Positions 13,301 through 24,410 of a DNA stretch of 64,000 nt are shown piece after piece. Each line of letters starts with the position of its first letter. The first letter of the stretch is position 1. The notes under the pieces are model-generated. The model made no database searches. It worked only from the letters and a program-made list of their open reading frames with translations, and had not been told where the DNA came from. The stretch is taken from NCBI GenBank assembly GCA_905250885.1, contig CAJNOQ010000112.1, positions 1 to 64,000 of the forward strand, written 5' to 3'. The DNA comes from Didymodactylos carnosus. Taxonomy: Eukaryota; Rotifera; Eurotatoria; Philodinida; Philodinidae. The position numbers were made by a program, and so were the translations under genes.

Positions 13301-14347
13301 TTGACTCCATTCGTGACTAGTCCGAAAAGTTCTCAGTGTCGTCTCCGACTAGTTAGAAAAAAAGGAACTGCCATTCTCCTCAAACCATAAGAGCGCTGAT
13401 TATTTTGAATAACATTTGAACAAAATATGATAGACACTTGTGGTTCTATTCAATAGCCAAGACTTTAAGGCATCTTTTCATAAGTAAGTCTTTGAAGTTA
13501 CTTTTTAAAAACTAGTTTTCTCAGCGATCGCTGGAAAATCACTTTATAACCTGATAATTCAACTGAGCAATATATTTGTTTTTTTTCATGGGTAGATAGC
13601 GCAAAGTGTCCTCTTCAAAACGGGATCCAAGCGATTTCTTGATCTTTCGTGGTTTAGGCGCGGCATTGGATTTCTGGAAGTCCGAGGATCGATATTTCTT
13701 TCGGGATTGTAATGCCGAAAATGAATGGAAACATAAGTTATCAACCACGCTAAATCTTTTAACAATGTTTTTTCTTCAAAAAGATACAAAGACCCAGTGA
13801 AAACTTCTATTAGGTGAAATAACCCGTTTTTGCTTATTTTCACATAAACCTAGAAAATTTATAATTCAGTCAAAACCGATCCAGACTACATCAGAATACC
13901 ATGATGTGCTCTGTTGTACCAGCTCAATATGGTTTTTTACTTCAGACTAGTGAAAAATATTCTTTTCTTTCGGAAATTTTTTAGAAAACATTTAAAAAAA
14001 CCAAAGTATTTTCTGTTGATTTTTCGATCGAGAAGTGAGAAGCGATCGTTCAGAAAACTAGTTTTTGAAAAGTAACTTCAAAGACTTACTTATGAAAAGA
14101 TGCCTTAAAGTCTTGGCTATTGAATAGAACCGCAAGCTTCTATCATGTTTTGTTCAAATAATATTCAAAACAATCAGCGCTCTCATAAAATTGTAAAAGA
14201 TAGTAGTTGCTGGCTATTTCAGTTTTTGTCCGAAAACTGACCAGTCTTTAAGTAGTGCACAGACAAGTCGAAAACTAGTGAAAAAAGACAACTAATCAGT
14301 GATTTTAGTTACTCTTTGGCACTCAGACTAGTTAGAACTGGAGTCAA
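13301..14347. mobile_element. Foldback element with TTGACTCCA ends
   Basis: Outer ends TTGACTCCA (13301) and TGGAGTCAA (to 14347) are inverted. Long imperfect arms follow: 13439-13531 pairs with 14044-14135 over about 90 bp, including the block AAGACTTTAAGGCATC, and the outermost 100 bp pair more loosely through ACTAGT-rich sequence. The central 500 bp hold only short open frames on both strands, with no transposase similarity. It is a non-autonomous inverted-repeat element between the flippase and MGAT1 genes. The arms have diverged moderately, so it is not recent. Confidence 0.75.
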
Positions 14348-14530
14348 AAGCATTTTTATTAGAAACAATCATATTTGAATGAGTTTATTTTCAAAAGCTC
14401 TGGAAGCCAGAAAATTGTATGAATTTATCTCCTTTCAGAAATTTGATCTTAAATTCATAGTTATATCTAGTAAACGTGAATTAGCTATCTTATAAGCATT
14501 CTTTACTCTTTTCTTACTCGTTGCTGAATT

Positions 14531-16372
14531 CTACTCACTATTACAGCTTTTCTGTCGCAAGCTGTTAAACATTCTGACGTACTTTTCTGAAGTATTCTGA
14601 TATTCGTACAAGATGATACTTCTTTTAGACTAAATTACCGAAATAGGATAAAGATAGAAAGTTGAAAAATCCTTTTTTCTACTTACTTTAAAATCGTTCA
14701 TGATTCCTAAAGTATTAGCAATAATAACAAATTGTTCATTGGTATTATATATGAGTCGTGCACATGATATATCTGCTAAACTGACCAAATCTGATATTGT
14801 TATAATTTTACAAGAATTAACACGTTGTTGAAACCAAACATCATATTGGTCCTAAATAATGACATCTTTTTAGATAAAATTTTCTTAATTTGTACAATAT
14901 AGAAACCTTTAATAAATAACTGACATCAATTTCTTTCCATTTTACCATAATATTGTTTCTAACAATGTTTTTTAAATATTGATCATAATATTGACCACTA
15001 AACGATAGAGAAAAAAAAAGGATGAATTGATCTTTGAAGTATGTCATTCTTTATTGGAAATAAAAGTAAACACAAAAGCATACGTACTTACTCACTCCCT
15101 TCTGCCCATAAGGCGAAATTCCTGTACGAGATATTTCAGGTCGAATACATGAACGATTTTTTCGTTGCTCTGGTTGTCGCAGCCAATCGTCCCAGTAGCT
15201 AAAATACACAATTCATTTCTTCTAAAACACATTTCAAACTTTTAAAAAAATATTTACGCTTTTGGCCAGTTTGCTTTGATTTCATTCCATGCAGATTTTG
15301 TAAACATCCATCCTAGACCAGGAAAAAAATCCGTGCGATGCAATAACGCTAAAAGAGAAACTCAGTATTAAAAAAAAAAATTAGAAAATAATTTTATTTA
15401 ATATTCTTACTTGGTTCCGGATTTATTTTATTAGCTAACCCATTATCATTCCACGCTGACACACACCAAAGTGTTTTATCATAAACTAATAATGGATAAA
15501 GTGTTGAAAAATAATCCAAAAAATCTGGTGCCACTTCTAAATCATCTAAAATAAAAATAGCAAAATGAATATGAGAAAAGAATTATTATAATCTAAACCT
15601 TCTGTTATAATGGCGACATCATAATTTAATTCATTAAAAATATGATTTAATGTGTACAAATAATGTCGCGCAATCTTATAATAGCCTATCATATGCTGAT
15701 CACTCTCTGATACAGCAATTTTACTATGATCTGGTTGCTAAAATAAGAAAAACAAATGTTCTGTCTATTCTGTGATCAAGGACAATAGTCAGTTACTTTG
15801 ATAATGGCTGTGACGTTTGTACCAAATTCTTGAGCAACATTAGCCGTACTTGTATCATTACAGTCCAAACTTATTATAATTGGATTTAATTCACTATTTT
15901 TTCGAATACTAAAGAAGAGAAAAATCAGTATGTATAGTAAATACTCTAGAAATCTATAAAATCTACCTTATCAACGCATCAACATGGTTTTTGAGTGCAA
16001 ATGGTCGATTACATGCAAATACCACAATAGGTAACACTACACTAATATTCTACCAAAAAAATGTTATATTCTACTATTGAGTCTACAAAAAATTGACCAG
16101 CCGAGCTTACCGGTAATAATGCTAACGAAACGGATAATGAAGATAATAAAGATGTCTTGATGGTGGAACGTAGTTGTAATACAACAGGTTCCTTTTGATG
16201 ATGGACGTTCTACGAAAATAAAGGAAAAACGTTTTTTGTAAAACAAAAAGAAAAACAAAAAAATACATACGTCCTTTATTGAACTTGAACTTCTAATACG
16301 CAAGAGCAATACCAAATTGACCATAAAAAATATTATGATAGTCAAAACAATTTTTTTCACCAAATTTCGCAT
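14531..16372 (-). CDS. MGAT1: Alpha-1,3-mannosyl-glycoprotein 2-beta-N-acetylglucosaminyltransferase (GnT-I)
   Basis: A Golgi type II membrane enzyme that adds the first GlcNAc to Man5GlcNAc2 N-glycans, opening the hybrid/complex glycan pathway. Exons: 16271-16372, 16111-16209, 15967-16049, 15797-15908, 15599-15737, 15411-15545, 15258-15348, 15092-15198, 14907-14997/8, 14687-14851, 14531-14629; about 407 aa against 445 in human. Residues 7-26 form the signal anchor after a short basic tail, then a stem rich in Ser and Leu. The catalytic domain starts near [12 protein letters not shown]. It keeps the metal-binding EDD (residues 178-180, in [11 protein letters not shown]), [29 protein letters not shown] and CIRPEISRT, all family hallmarks. 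The last exon is the weakest part. At the junction 15092/14997 canonical GT-AG splicing loses one base and breaks the frame, although both flanking exons align well with the family. That means a non-canonical intron, an assembly slip or a real lesion. Confidence 0.92.
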
Positions 16373-16550
16373 TTTCTTCTATTTGAGTTTTGATGCTGTT
16401 GGAAATAACAACGCTGTAGAGCATCCATCATCAGTTAAGAGACAATTTTTTCTGCATCTGAAAATGAGAAAGAAAATTATAAACAAATAAATATTGCACA
16501 ATTTAGACGATTGGACAAAGAATCAAATGAATAGATTCACTTTATTTGTG

Positions 16551-17534
16551 AATCTGACACTCGTTGTGGTCGACAGGTGATTTTTGAACGAATTTCTGAA
16601 ATTTGATCTCTTGGAAATCAAAAAAACATTAAAATAAAAACTTTCCGAGATCGTAAACAAGAATCTAAGAGCTTTGTTTACTAGGATTCACAAAATTCTC
16701 ATTTTATGAACAAAATGAGACGTGGTCAAGTTCCCTGCCATATTTTTTATCCAAATATCTTAAGTTTACGAAGGACTCTACCGATATTTATTGTTGTTTT
16801 TCTGCCGATGTTGTCGGCTTTGACTATTATGGGTTTTTGTAAATCAAATGCATTTTGACGAAAAAATGTTGTAGAAAGTTCAAAAACATCTCATTTTTTT
16901 CACTAATATTTGCTGTATACAACAAAAGCCAGAAGTTTCCAATCCGGAGGCATGTTTATGGAAATTTCGTAAAGAAATGGCCGAACACTGGGATGTCAGA
17001 AAACACAACCGCTAGAAAACCAAGACTCTGAAATTGATTGAAACAACGAAGTTATTCACAAAAAATTATCAATTAATTTCAGGGCCTTGGTTTTCTAGCG
17101 TCCCAGTGTTCAACCATTTTTGTGAAATTTTCATAAATATGCCTCACGATTGGAAACACTTTGCTGCTCAAATTACGTTTTGGGATTCTTTTATCATGAT
17201 CAATAAAAGCATAATAAATAAAGGTGAACGCTCGATTTTTTTACTAACAGTATGATCATAAAGTTATACGAGCATAGATCGTGCGTTGATTAAGTGAGAA
17301 TTTTGTGAATCCTAGTAAACAAAGCTCTTAGATTCTTGTTTACTGTCAAATTCTATATGCAAAATCTTATACTATTGTTCGTCCATGCTCATTTGATAAA
17401 CTCAAATAGAACATAGTGAATTCTATATGCTCGACAAGATAACAATCTCATATTAATTTTTTTTTTATTTCTCAGAGATTCAATTACAGAAATTCGTTCA
17501 AGAACCACCTGTCGACCATAACGAGTGTCAGATT
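16551..17534. mobile_element. Long foldback element, about 1 kb
   Basis: Outer ends AATCTGACACTCGTT (16551) and its complement near 17520-17534 are inverted. Further matched blocks follow inward: GTCGACAGGTG; a block of about 50 bp at about 16652-16703 pairing with about 17294-17345; and inner arms near 16925-17030 and 17060-17165, meeting about 17045. The right arm carries about 100 bp absent from the left (about 17346-17450). No transposase frame; the plus open frame 17034-17255 lies within the arm. It sits just upstream of MGAT1, whose promoter must lie in or before it. Confidence 0.8.
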
Positions 17535-19134
17535 TTTAATCAGCGTTATCGATTACACATAGCACTATTATCATTTATCCAAAAAGTTCTCAATCAATTG
17601 ACGACCTTTCTTCGTAAGATCACAGTGTTATATGACAGTGATAATGTCTGGTTTAATATTTGAGCATAGTTACTTCTTCTGTTGTCATGAAGAAATTCTA
17701 TCGGAATAACGTCATCGTCATTAATAGTATTTTTTTTAAATATTTTTAAGATTTACTTCAACCTCTTTCTAAAGTTTTCCACATCCATTTGATGAATAGT
17801 AATGTTCTTCCGTTACTCAATCTTGTAGTATTTTCTTCGTAGATCAACTGCATATCCAAAAATAAATTATCTTTTTGAGTTCACTGGTGTGTAATTTGAA
17901 AAATATTATTAAAATTTTGAATTTAAAAAACTAGAATTATTTGAGTAGAAACATTTTCTCAATCTTGAAATGTTGAAAAGAAAACAGTTAGCAAATGAAA
18001 TCATATTTTATTTTTATATCAATTCAAATTTTATTTGTATTTCACTTCCACTGTACCTGGCAACAGAAAGTAGAAAGAAAAAGAACAAAAAGAGAACAAG
18101 CGTAATATAATGACGAAGAGCAAAACGTGTTGTAACAGAATAGATTTGAAAAGCGCCTCTGTAAATGAACTATGATGTAGCAAGTAATGCAAAAATTAAA
18201 AGAAATTTGTTCAGTCAATTTTCTTCAATCTAAGAACTTTTTAAAAGTTTGGAGAGAAGCGCGGTAGAACCAGACTTTTACGCTCTTTTAGATCATACGT
18301 TCGAAAAGTTCAGAATAACAAGAGTCTCGAAAGTTTTCATCGGACGAAAAAAATCCATCATGGATCATGGACTACCCTACCCGTTGAAAACATTTTGGCC
18401 TGACCCCGCTAAAGACATTGTTTTTAACGTGTAGTGAAAAACATAGAAAACAAAACTTTTGTGATTGGCTTTGAAGAAGAAAAAAGTTCGTCAGAAAAGC
18501 TTTTGCAACTTTCATCTCCTTCAAACGTATCTCTTGTATCAAACACATTTTTTCCTATAACAAAATACAATTGAAATTATATAATTATAGAAACTAGAAG
18601 TGTTTTTATCACTCTTTCAAATAGGGTATGATAAATTATGTTTTGATCCACTTTTCGACCGAAATTTTGCAAGTTTTTCATTAGTTTCAAAGAAACAGAT
18701 AATTAGACTTAAATAATAATTTTCCGATACTGAACGAATTTTTTTTTCTTTTTCTAAAATACATTTTCTGGAACAGTATGCAATTCTCTACAAATTCATA
18801 TTAGTTTTAACCTTTACTAACATGTTTAGAGCCCCGAATAACGAATTTTTCTCGATGTTCCATTTTTCCCATGCCAAATTGTTTTAGCAAAAAACATGTC
18901 CACACAGGCAAGGATATGTGCGGCGCATGTGTATCGCATTCAATATGGCCGAAAACCTAGGGAATTTTGTATACAAATTATCTTTAGATCGAACTTCTCA
19001 CGAAACATAGCAAAAAAAAACTTTTGCATTATTTTCAGAGTCGTTTATTCATTTTCAATATTATGTATTTTTTGAAACTCATCATTCAAATATATGTTGG
19101 AGAGCTCGAGTTGTTTCAGAATGAAGTTATAATA
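17535..19134. other. Intergenic, no supported gene
   Basis: Mostly AT-rich sequence. A small island at 18249-18434 (plus) is richer in G and C and open for 61 codons, but it has no recognisable motif and no flanking exon. It may be a fragment of an unknown repeat. A second slightly GC-richer patch lies near 18890-18970. Confidence 0.45.
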
Positions 19135-19885
19135 TATCCGCCTGGAAAAAAAATAGTTGCACTCGATCTTTTTAATATATCATCACTATAGAAATACATT
19201 TTAAAAAAAATAATTATATATTCTGAAAGCGCTCGGAGTTCACTCTGTATATTTATGTCTTGTCTTGCATTTATTTGCTGAAAAATAAATTGAGTGCAAT
19301 GACGGTCTCCTCATTGTCAGATTCCTACGGACTGCATTTTGTTACAAATTTCTTCAATTTGTTTTTTAAATTTATTATCACTATAAAAATTGCTTTTTAT
19401 AAAAGTAATTATATATTCTACTGACTTCTCACTTTTGCAACCCTTTTTTACGGAAATAATAACAAAAGAAAAGGTTCAAGTGGAAAAAAATAACAGATTT
19501 TCACAGTTTTCATTTTTTTCGTCTTTCGTATAATCTGCATAGTTTTCTTGATTGAAGCTCTAAGTTAGGTATGGTTTTGTAGAGCATTTCATGGCGCATC
19601 TTTTTAAAAAAAAACATGAACCTTTGGATCGTAAAGAAATACGAAAAAAAATAGAAAACACTGAGCCGCCACACCCGTTACAATTCATAGAAATCTGACG
19701 ATGAGAGGGCCGTCATTGGACTCAATTTATTTTTCGGCAAATAAATGCAAGATAAGACACAAATATACAGGGTGATAGAGAACCCCGAGCGCTTCCAGAA
19801 TATATAATAATTTTTTTTTAAATGTATTTTTATAGTAATGATATATTAAAAAGGTCGAGTCCAACTATTTTTTTCCAGGGAGATA
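19135..19885. mobile_element. Foldback element with CCTGGAAAAAAA ends
   Basis: The arm 19141-19330 pairs with about 19680-19880 at roughly 90 percent, with ends CCTGG and CCAGG bordered by ATATAT on both sides. Shared inner blocks include GCGCTCGG and the segment around GCATTTATTTGC. The spacer of about 350 bp has no gene. Non-autonomous inverted-repeat element of unknown family. Confidence 0.75.
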
Positions 19886-20496
19886 TATCTAGAATAAGGC
19901 AGAGCTCGCTTTTGAGAGTTTTCATCTATCACAGTAGTAATAGAAAAATTTATAAATATTTCACACTCGATTATTGACTTTTTCACTTCTGAGACTTACA
20001 ATGGCTTTGCAGCGAAAAATGTCAGAAATTGGGCTCTGTTTTACTCTAGTTGTGTTAGATTCATTTTAAAACCAACTCGAGCTACTAATCATCCGTCTGA
20101 ATGAAGAGTTTTGGATTCTCAACTTAGCAACATTTGTTGAACATTGATCGCAGATATGGTCAATGTCCGAATATTGAAGCTCTTTTCATTCTGGCTTATC
20201 TTGACCTAACTATACTTTGATCAAATCAAGAATTCTTGAAAATTTTCTTCAGATCTCTTTTATATTTATCAACATCATCTGTTACATTACCCACTAAACA
20301 CAAATTCGAATGCTGCATATTTCTGCTTAGTACCATACACAGGATATAACACAAAGAACTTCTTGAATTTCGATAATACAAATATAAAAATAAAAATCCT
20401 ATGATTTTTTCAATTATGAATATCCGAATTTACAAATGAAACATGTGCTGTTAAAAATATATCATTAAAAAACTTTTATTTCAACTGAAAACAATA
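19886..20496. other. Intergenic, no supported gene
   Basis: AT-rich sequence with no supported exon or repeat structure. Confidence 0.45.
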
Positions 20497-20885
20497 CACA
20501 ATTTCGGATGAAGAACTAAATCTAAAGCATGAAAAATTCTTTTTTTATTCTCTTTTCTTCAGAAAAAAATTAAAGTATTCTACATTTAACATCAAATTTT
20601 CAATTTTTAAATAAAAAGAATTGCTTCACTATAGACACAATCTACCGTTAACCAAGAGCATGCGGGAGTGGCTCATTCTTCATCTATAATGATTGGCAAC
20701 AAAGAATAGTGTTAAAAACTTTTTCTTTCAAAAGAAACTTGAGTACAAACATCTTTGACACATATTAACCTTTTCTCACTCATTGTCACATGTTTCTGGT
20801 CAAAACGAGACTATCTAGTTAAAAGACAAATTTAGATGAATACAAACAGAATTTTTTTTTAAATTATTTTATTAATCATAAACAA
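20497..20885. repeat. Dispersed 390-bp repeat, copy A
   Basis: Almost identical to 27845-28234 over its whole length, from CACAATTTCGG to TAATCATAAACAA, with only a few single-base differences. It directly abuts the 3' side of the decayed minus-strand gene at 20890-22200. Read on the minus strand it begins with AATAAA and an A-rich run, so it may be that gene's or element's 3' untranslated tail. No inverted ends are seen. Confidence 0.85.
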
Positions 20886-20889
20886 TGAT

Positions 20890-22200
20890 ATATATATAAA
20901 ATTAAACAACAAATACACGATTTTTCTTTGTCCTCTTTTCGCTTCTTCCTCCACTTTGTTTCATTTTTATTGCATTATCATTGTTTTTACTGTTTTTATT
21001 ATTCTCATCTCGAATAAGCAGTTTTAATAGACGTTTTCGTTTTTGTGCATTTACTATTGCTTCGGATGCATAATCTTGTTTAACGTGTTTTGTTGTTTAT
21101 TTTATTTCGCTGTCCTCTTTTCTGTAATTCGTTGAATAAATGGTGTATCCATCAGATCTCTGTTATTTGTTGATGTCATTAATTCTGTTTCATTTTTATT
21201 AATTCCTTTTTTAGATTGTTTTGATTTTCGGGTTGATAATAATGAAGAACATTTTTTTTTCTCTATAACGAACTTTTAAACGTTTTAATGGACCTTTGCT
21301 CTTCAATTCTTTTTCAATTAAGCTTGTTTTCTTTGTAAACTTAATTTCAACTATCGGTTTAGCAATCACATTAACATTGTGACTTTCTAACGTTGTTAAT
21401 TCATCTAATTGTGTTTGACTTAGATAATCTTGATTCAATGATATATTCAATTGTTTCAGATCACTTTTCGTATGTTTACTATAATATATTGGTAAGGAAA
21501 TGAAATTATTTTCATACAAATAGGCATGAGGAATATTCATCCAATTACCCAGTAATTGTTTACCGGTTGTATTACAGACACAATGAAAATTTTCCATGGC
21601 ATGCTCAGTTAACTGATTTATGCTTGTAAACAGAGCTGGGCGAGTCCGAGTCTGGACTGGAAGATTTTTTGGTGGACTCGGACCTTGTGTTTTTGTATTT
21701 TGAGTCTGATCGATTCAACTTTTAACATAAATGAACAGAGAACTTCGTATTTTTCAATATTAGTATAGGCTATATAGACGCACATGTGTTTCTCTCTTTA
21801 AAAATTATACTTAAAAAATGTGCCATATGGCACAGGAGAAAAAAGAAATTTAACTAATGACATCGGAAAAAGTTTAAAAATATTATTGGACTCGAAATGG
21901 GCTCAGGACTCGAACTGTATTTCAACTCGGTTTGCTCGCTTCATGATTTGGACTCGACATCTACCGGGACTCGCACAGTCCTGGTCGTAAATTGATTGAA
22001 AAACAATGGTCTACTACCTGCCTTACGTCCAATTGTTGATTCAACTGATGATTGTAAACGTTGTTTAAAATCTTTGTTAAAAATGTTCACTCCCACAGCT
22101 TTCACGGCTTGCGTACTTGTACCGATTTCATTTTACAATTCAAGTCAAGTGAGATATCCACACAAGTGCGAGCGAGGTTTAATAAAAGAGTAACCCTTGT
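20890..22200 (-). pseudogene. Decayed unidentified coding sequence
   Basis: On the minus strand a coding-like sequence runs from about 22200 to about 20900 and is interrupted by a terminal-inverted-repeat element at 21631-21983. The longest intact piece (21211-21597, 128 codons) starts MENFHCVCNTTGKQLLGNW and ends in a Lys/Arg-rich tail. Coding character continues on both sides in other frames: upstream of the insertion a piece contains GRKAGSRPLFFNQF, and downstream one contains QKRKRLLKLLIRDE. At least two frame changes and one insertion show it is dead. The basic C-terminus could suggest a nucleic-acid-binding protein, but I do not recognise the family. Whether it is a host gene or a transposon gene is open. 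Confidence 0.55.
21631..21983. mobile_element. hAT-like miniature element inside the dead gene
   Basis: A 353-bp element with terminal repeats CAGAGCTGGGCGAGTCC and, inverted at the other end, CAGGACTGTGCGAGTCC. The flanking 8-mers CTTGTAAA (21623-21630) and GTCGTAAA (21984-21991) match at 6 of 8 places, as expected of an old hAT-type target duplication. GACTCG-type motifs recur in both subterminal regions (about 21670-21720 and 21890-21975). No open frame. Coding-like sequence continues on both sides, so the insertion landed in a former exon. Confidence 0.75.
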
Positions 22201-22833
22201 TGGACGATTTAGTCTCTTTTTACTGCTATTTGTGTTCAAAAATTATTAAAAACTTGTTAAACTCGTTGTTTAACTGATCCACTGGCGTAAAATAGAAGTA
22301 ATAGAAAATTTCGAAGTAAATTACTCCTAATTTCAGAAGAAATACTAAAAAACAAAAGGCTGTCCTTGATCACAGTGTGCGAGCAACTTTATCCATCTCG
22401 AAATGAAAATATGGTCTATTTATCAACTAATCAAAGTACCAGCAGAAACACTATCAGATGTCACTATCAAACGCTCGTTACGTTTTGAATAATAAAGCTC
22501 AATAGAAGGCGTTGTACTCGAAGAATAGGCTGATATTTTTATATTATTTATTACATGAAGTATATCCTTTCGTTAAAAGCCTAATAATGTGAATTCATAC
22601 TTATATAAGCATATTCTACCCGCGCCGTTGAATTCTTGGAATATTAGCACGTAATTCTGTCAGATGTCAAATTATCTCTTTTTAGTAGAATTTTCACCAT
22701 TTATTCACGTTGCAAAATCGGCTAACTTTTAATAATCAAGCGCAATTTCAGAAAAATCCTTGACTAAGTGTGATTCCTATAATGAGTCGTAAAAAAAATC
22801 ATCGATAATTTTAATTTTTGCCGAAATTGCAAT
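22201..22833. other. Intergenic, no supported gene
   Basis: AT-rich sequence. No exon, RNA gene or repeat structure supported. Confidence 0.45.
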
Positions 22834-24172
22834 CCTAGTGGTAAATGTAATTGCGAGCGAGTACTTGCTTACTTGCAAATTTCTACGAGTACTTGACAAG
22901 TACTTGACATGCATTATAGGAACTTCACAAGTATTTTCCAAAAATACTACTTGATAAGTCCTTGTGCAAGTACTTGCGGAAATTTGCAAGTAAACAAATA
23001 CTTGAGAAATGTTTCCTGTACTTGGACAAGTACTTGTTTTTTTTTAGAACAGCAGCAAGTACTTCGAAACATAATGGCGTGTGCTCGGCACCAGATTGGC
23101 GACAGGGTTGTGCATAGCTCAGGGTTTGTATTGTCTACAAAAAGGATTACTATCAAACCTTTAGTTTTTTGTGTTTTTGCAATAAACCTTTTATGAAATA
23201 CGGTTTTGTAGGCGGTTGACGAAATAGAGGTAGTGTACGAAAAGATCCCGGATTACTTTTACTGAAACATCAAAAAGGTTTAGCAAAAAAATATTTTTTA
23301 TAACAATTTTATTTTTTCCAAAGTGACCGTACAAAACCATTTATCTTTCAAAACACTTAGTGACTCTTGTAGTCGCATGATGAATCCCAGATGTCATACC
23401 AAATCTAAACAGTGTAGAAATGGTTGGAATTCTCTATACTCTTTTAATTTTTATAGCAAGGGAAAAAACACACTACAAAACAAATGTACCCATTCCGGAA
23501 TACGTCTATTGTGGAATGCCATTCTGCCATTCCATTTTTTGGAAACCGAGCTTAGCTGTATGTAGACCAAGATTTAGACTAAAACTGAAAAAATTTGTTT
23601 TATTGCAGAATGGCAGTCCACCATTTTAGAGTGGCAAAAATGCCGGAATGGCATTTCAGAAATTTTGTACCCATTCCGGAATGTGCTTTTTACCCTTGGT
23701 TTTTCAGTAAACCTTTTCTTTTGAGAGTACTGATCAGATTTGCTCGAGTCCATCTGATAATAGTTGAGCAAATGGAAATATCGTGAATGGTCACACTCCT
23801 TACATAGTCACGTTTATATGAGTAACGTTTTATGAGTACATTCATCAGAATTCTTTCTGATGCACTCGCTATGTTAAAATAAAAACAAAACAATAGAATA
23901 CACATCATTCTATCAACACATATTATTTGTCATGTACTTCCCAAGTACTTGTGGAATTTATTTAAGAGTAGCATTTGCCAAGTACGTTATTTACTTGTCA
24001 AACTTTCCTCAGATACTTACGGATTACTTGGGCAAGTACTTAGCCAAGTATTTGACAAGCAGATCAAGTAGTTCAAATACTTGATTTACTTGCGAAAAAA
24101 GTCAGAAACGTTGGACAAAACTTACGAAGGTACTTGGGCAGAAGTACTTGTATGCAAGTACAGTCATTAGGG
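22834..24172. mobile_element. Element with arms full of AAGTACTTG palindromes
   Basis: Two zones, about 22855-23070 and about 23930-24165, carry many copies of (C)AAGTACTT(G) and its halves on both strands. Between them lie about 850 bp without this motif. The outer ends read CCTAGTGG (from 22834) and, on the opposite strand at the far end, CCTAATG, so they may be short inverted termini. Clusters of short transposase-binding motifs near the ends are typical of non-autonomous hAT-like elements. Exact borders and family are uncertain. Open frames inside (22909-23196, 23323-23565) are short and unrecognised. Confidence 0.6.
23486..23682. repeat. Nested repeat bounded by GTACCCATTCCGGAAT
   Basis: The 16-mer GTACCCATTCCGGAAT occurs at 23486-23501 and again at 23667-23682 in the same orientation. 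Between them, GGAATGCCATTC, GCAGAATGGCAG and GGAATGGCATT recur in both orientations. This looks like a second small element with its own motif set, inserted into the spacer of the palindrome-rich element. Confidence 0.6.
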
Positions 24173-24410
24173 GGGAAAATCGATGAATCCATCGATTTTT
24201 CTAAAATTGTAATTGAGCACATGATTAATCGACTCATTAACTGAGCTTAATCGGCGATGTCTTGCCGATTTTGAGAACATGAAAATTTACGTTTTCGTTT
24301 AAGTGTATAGAATGTTTACAATGTTTTGAATATCAGCAGATCAGTAGGTCAACAAACAAAACCAGGTTGTGTGTAAAATTTTTTCAGTGGAATTCTACTG
24401 TTTTTTTTTC

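Noticed and set aside
18249-18434. GC-richer 61-codon plus-strand frame
   Set aside because: No recognisable motif, no neighbouring exon and no clear regulatory context.
22855-24165. Clustered short repeats suggesting a CRISPR-like array
   Set aside because: The repeat is a 9-10 bp palindrome with irregular spacing on both strands, in a eukaryotic genome; it fits subterminal transposon motifs.
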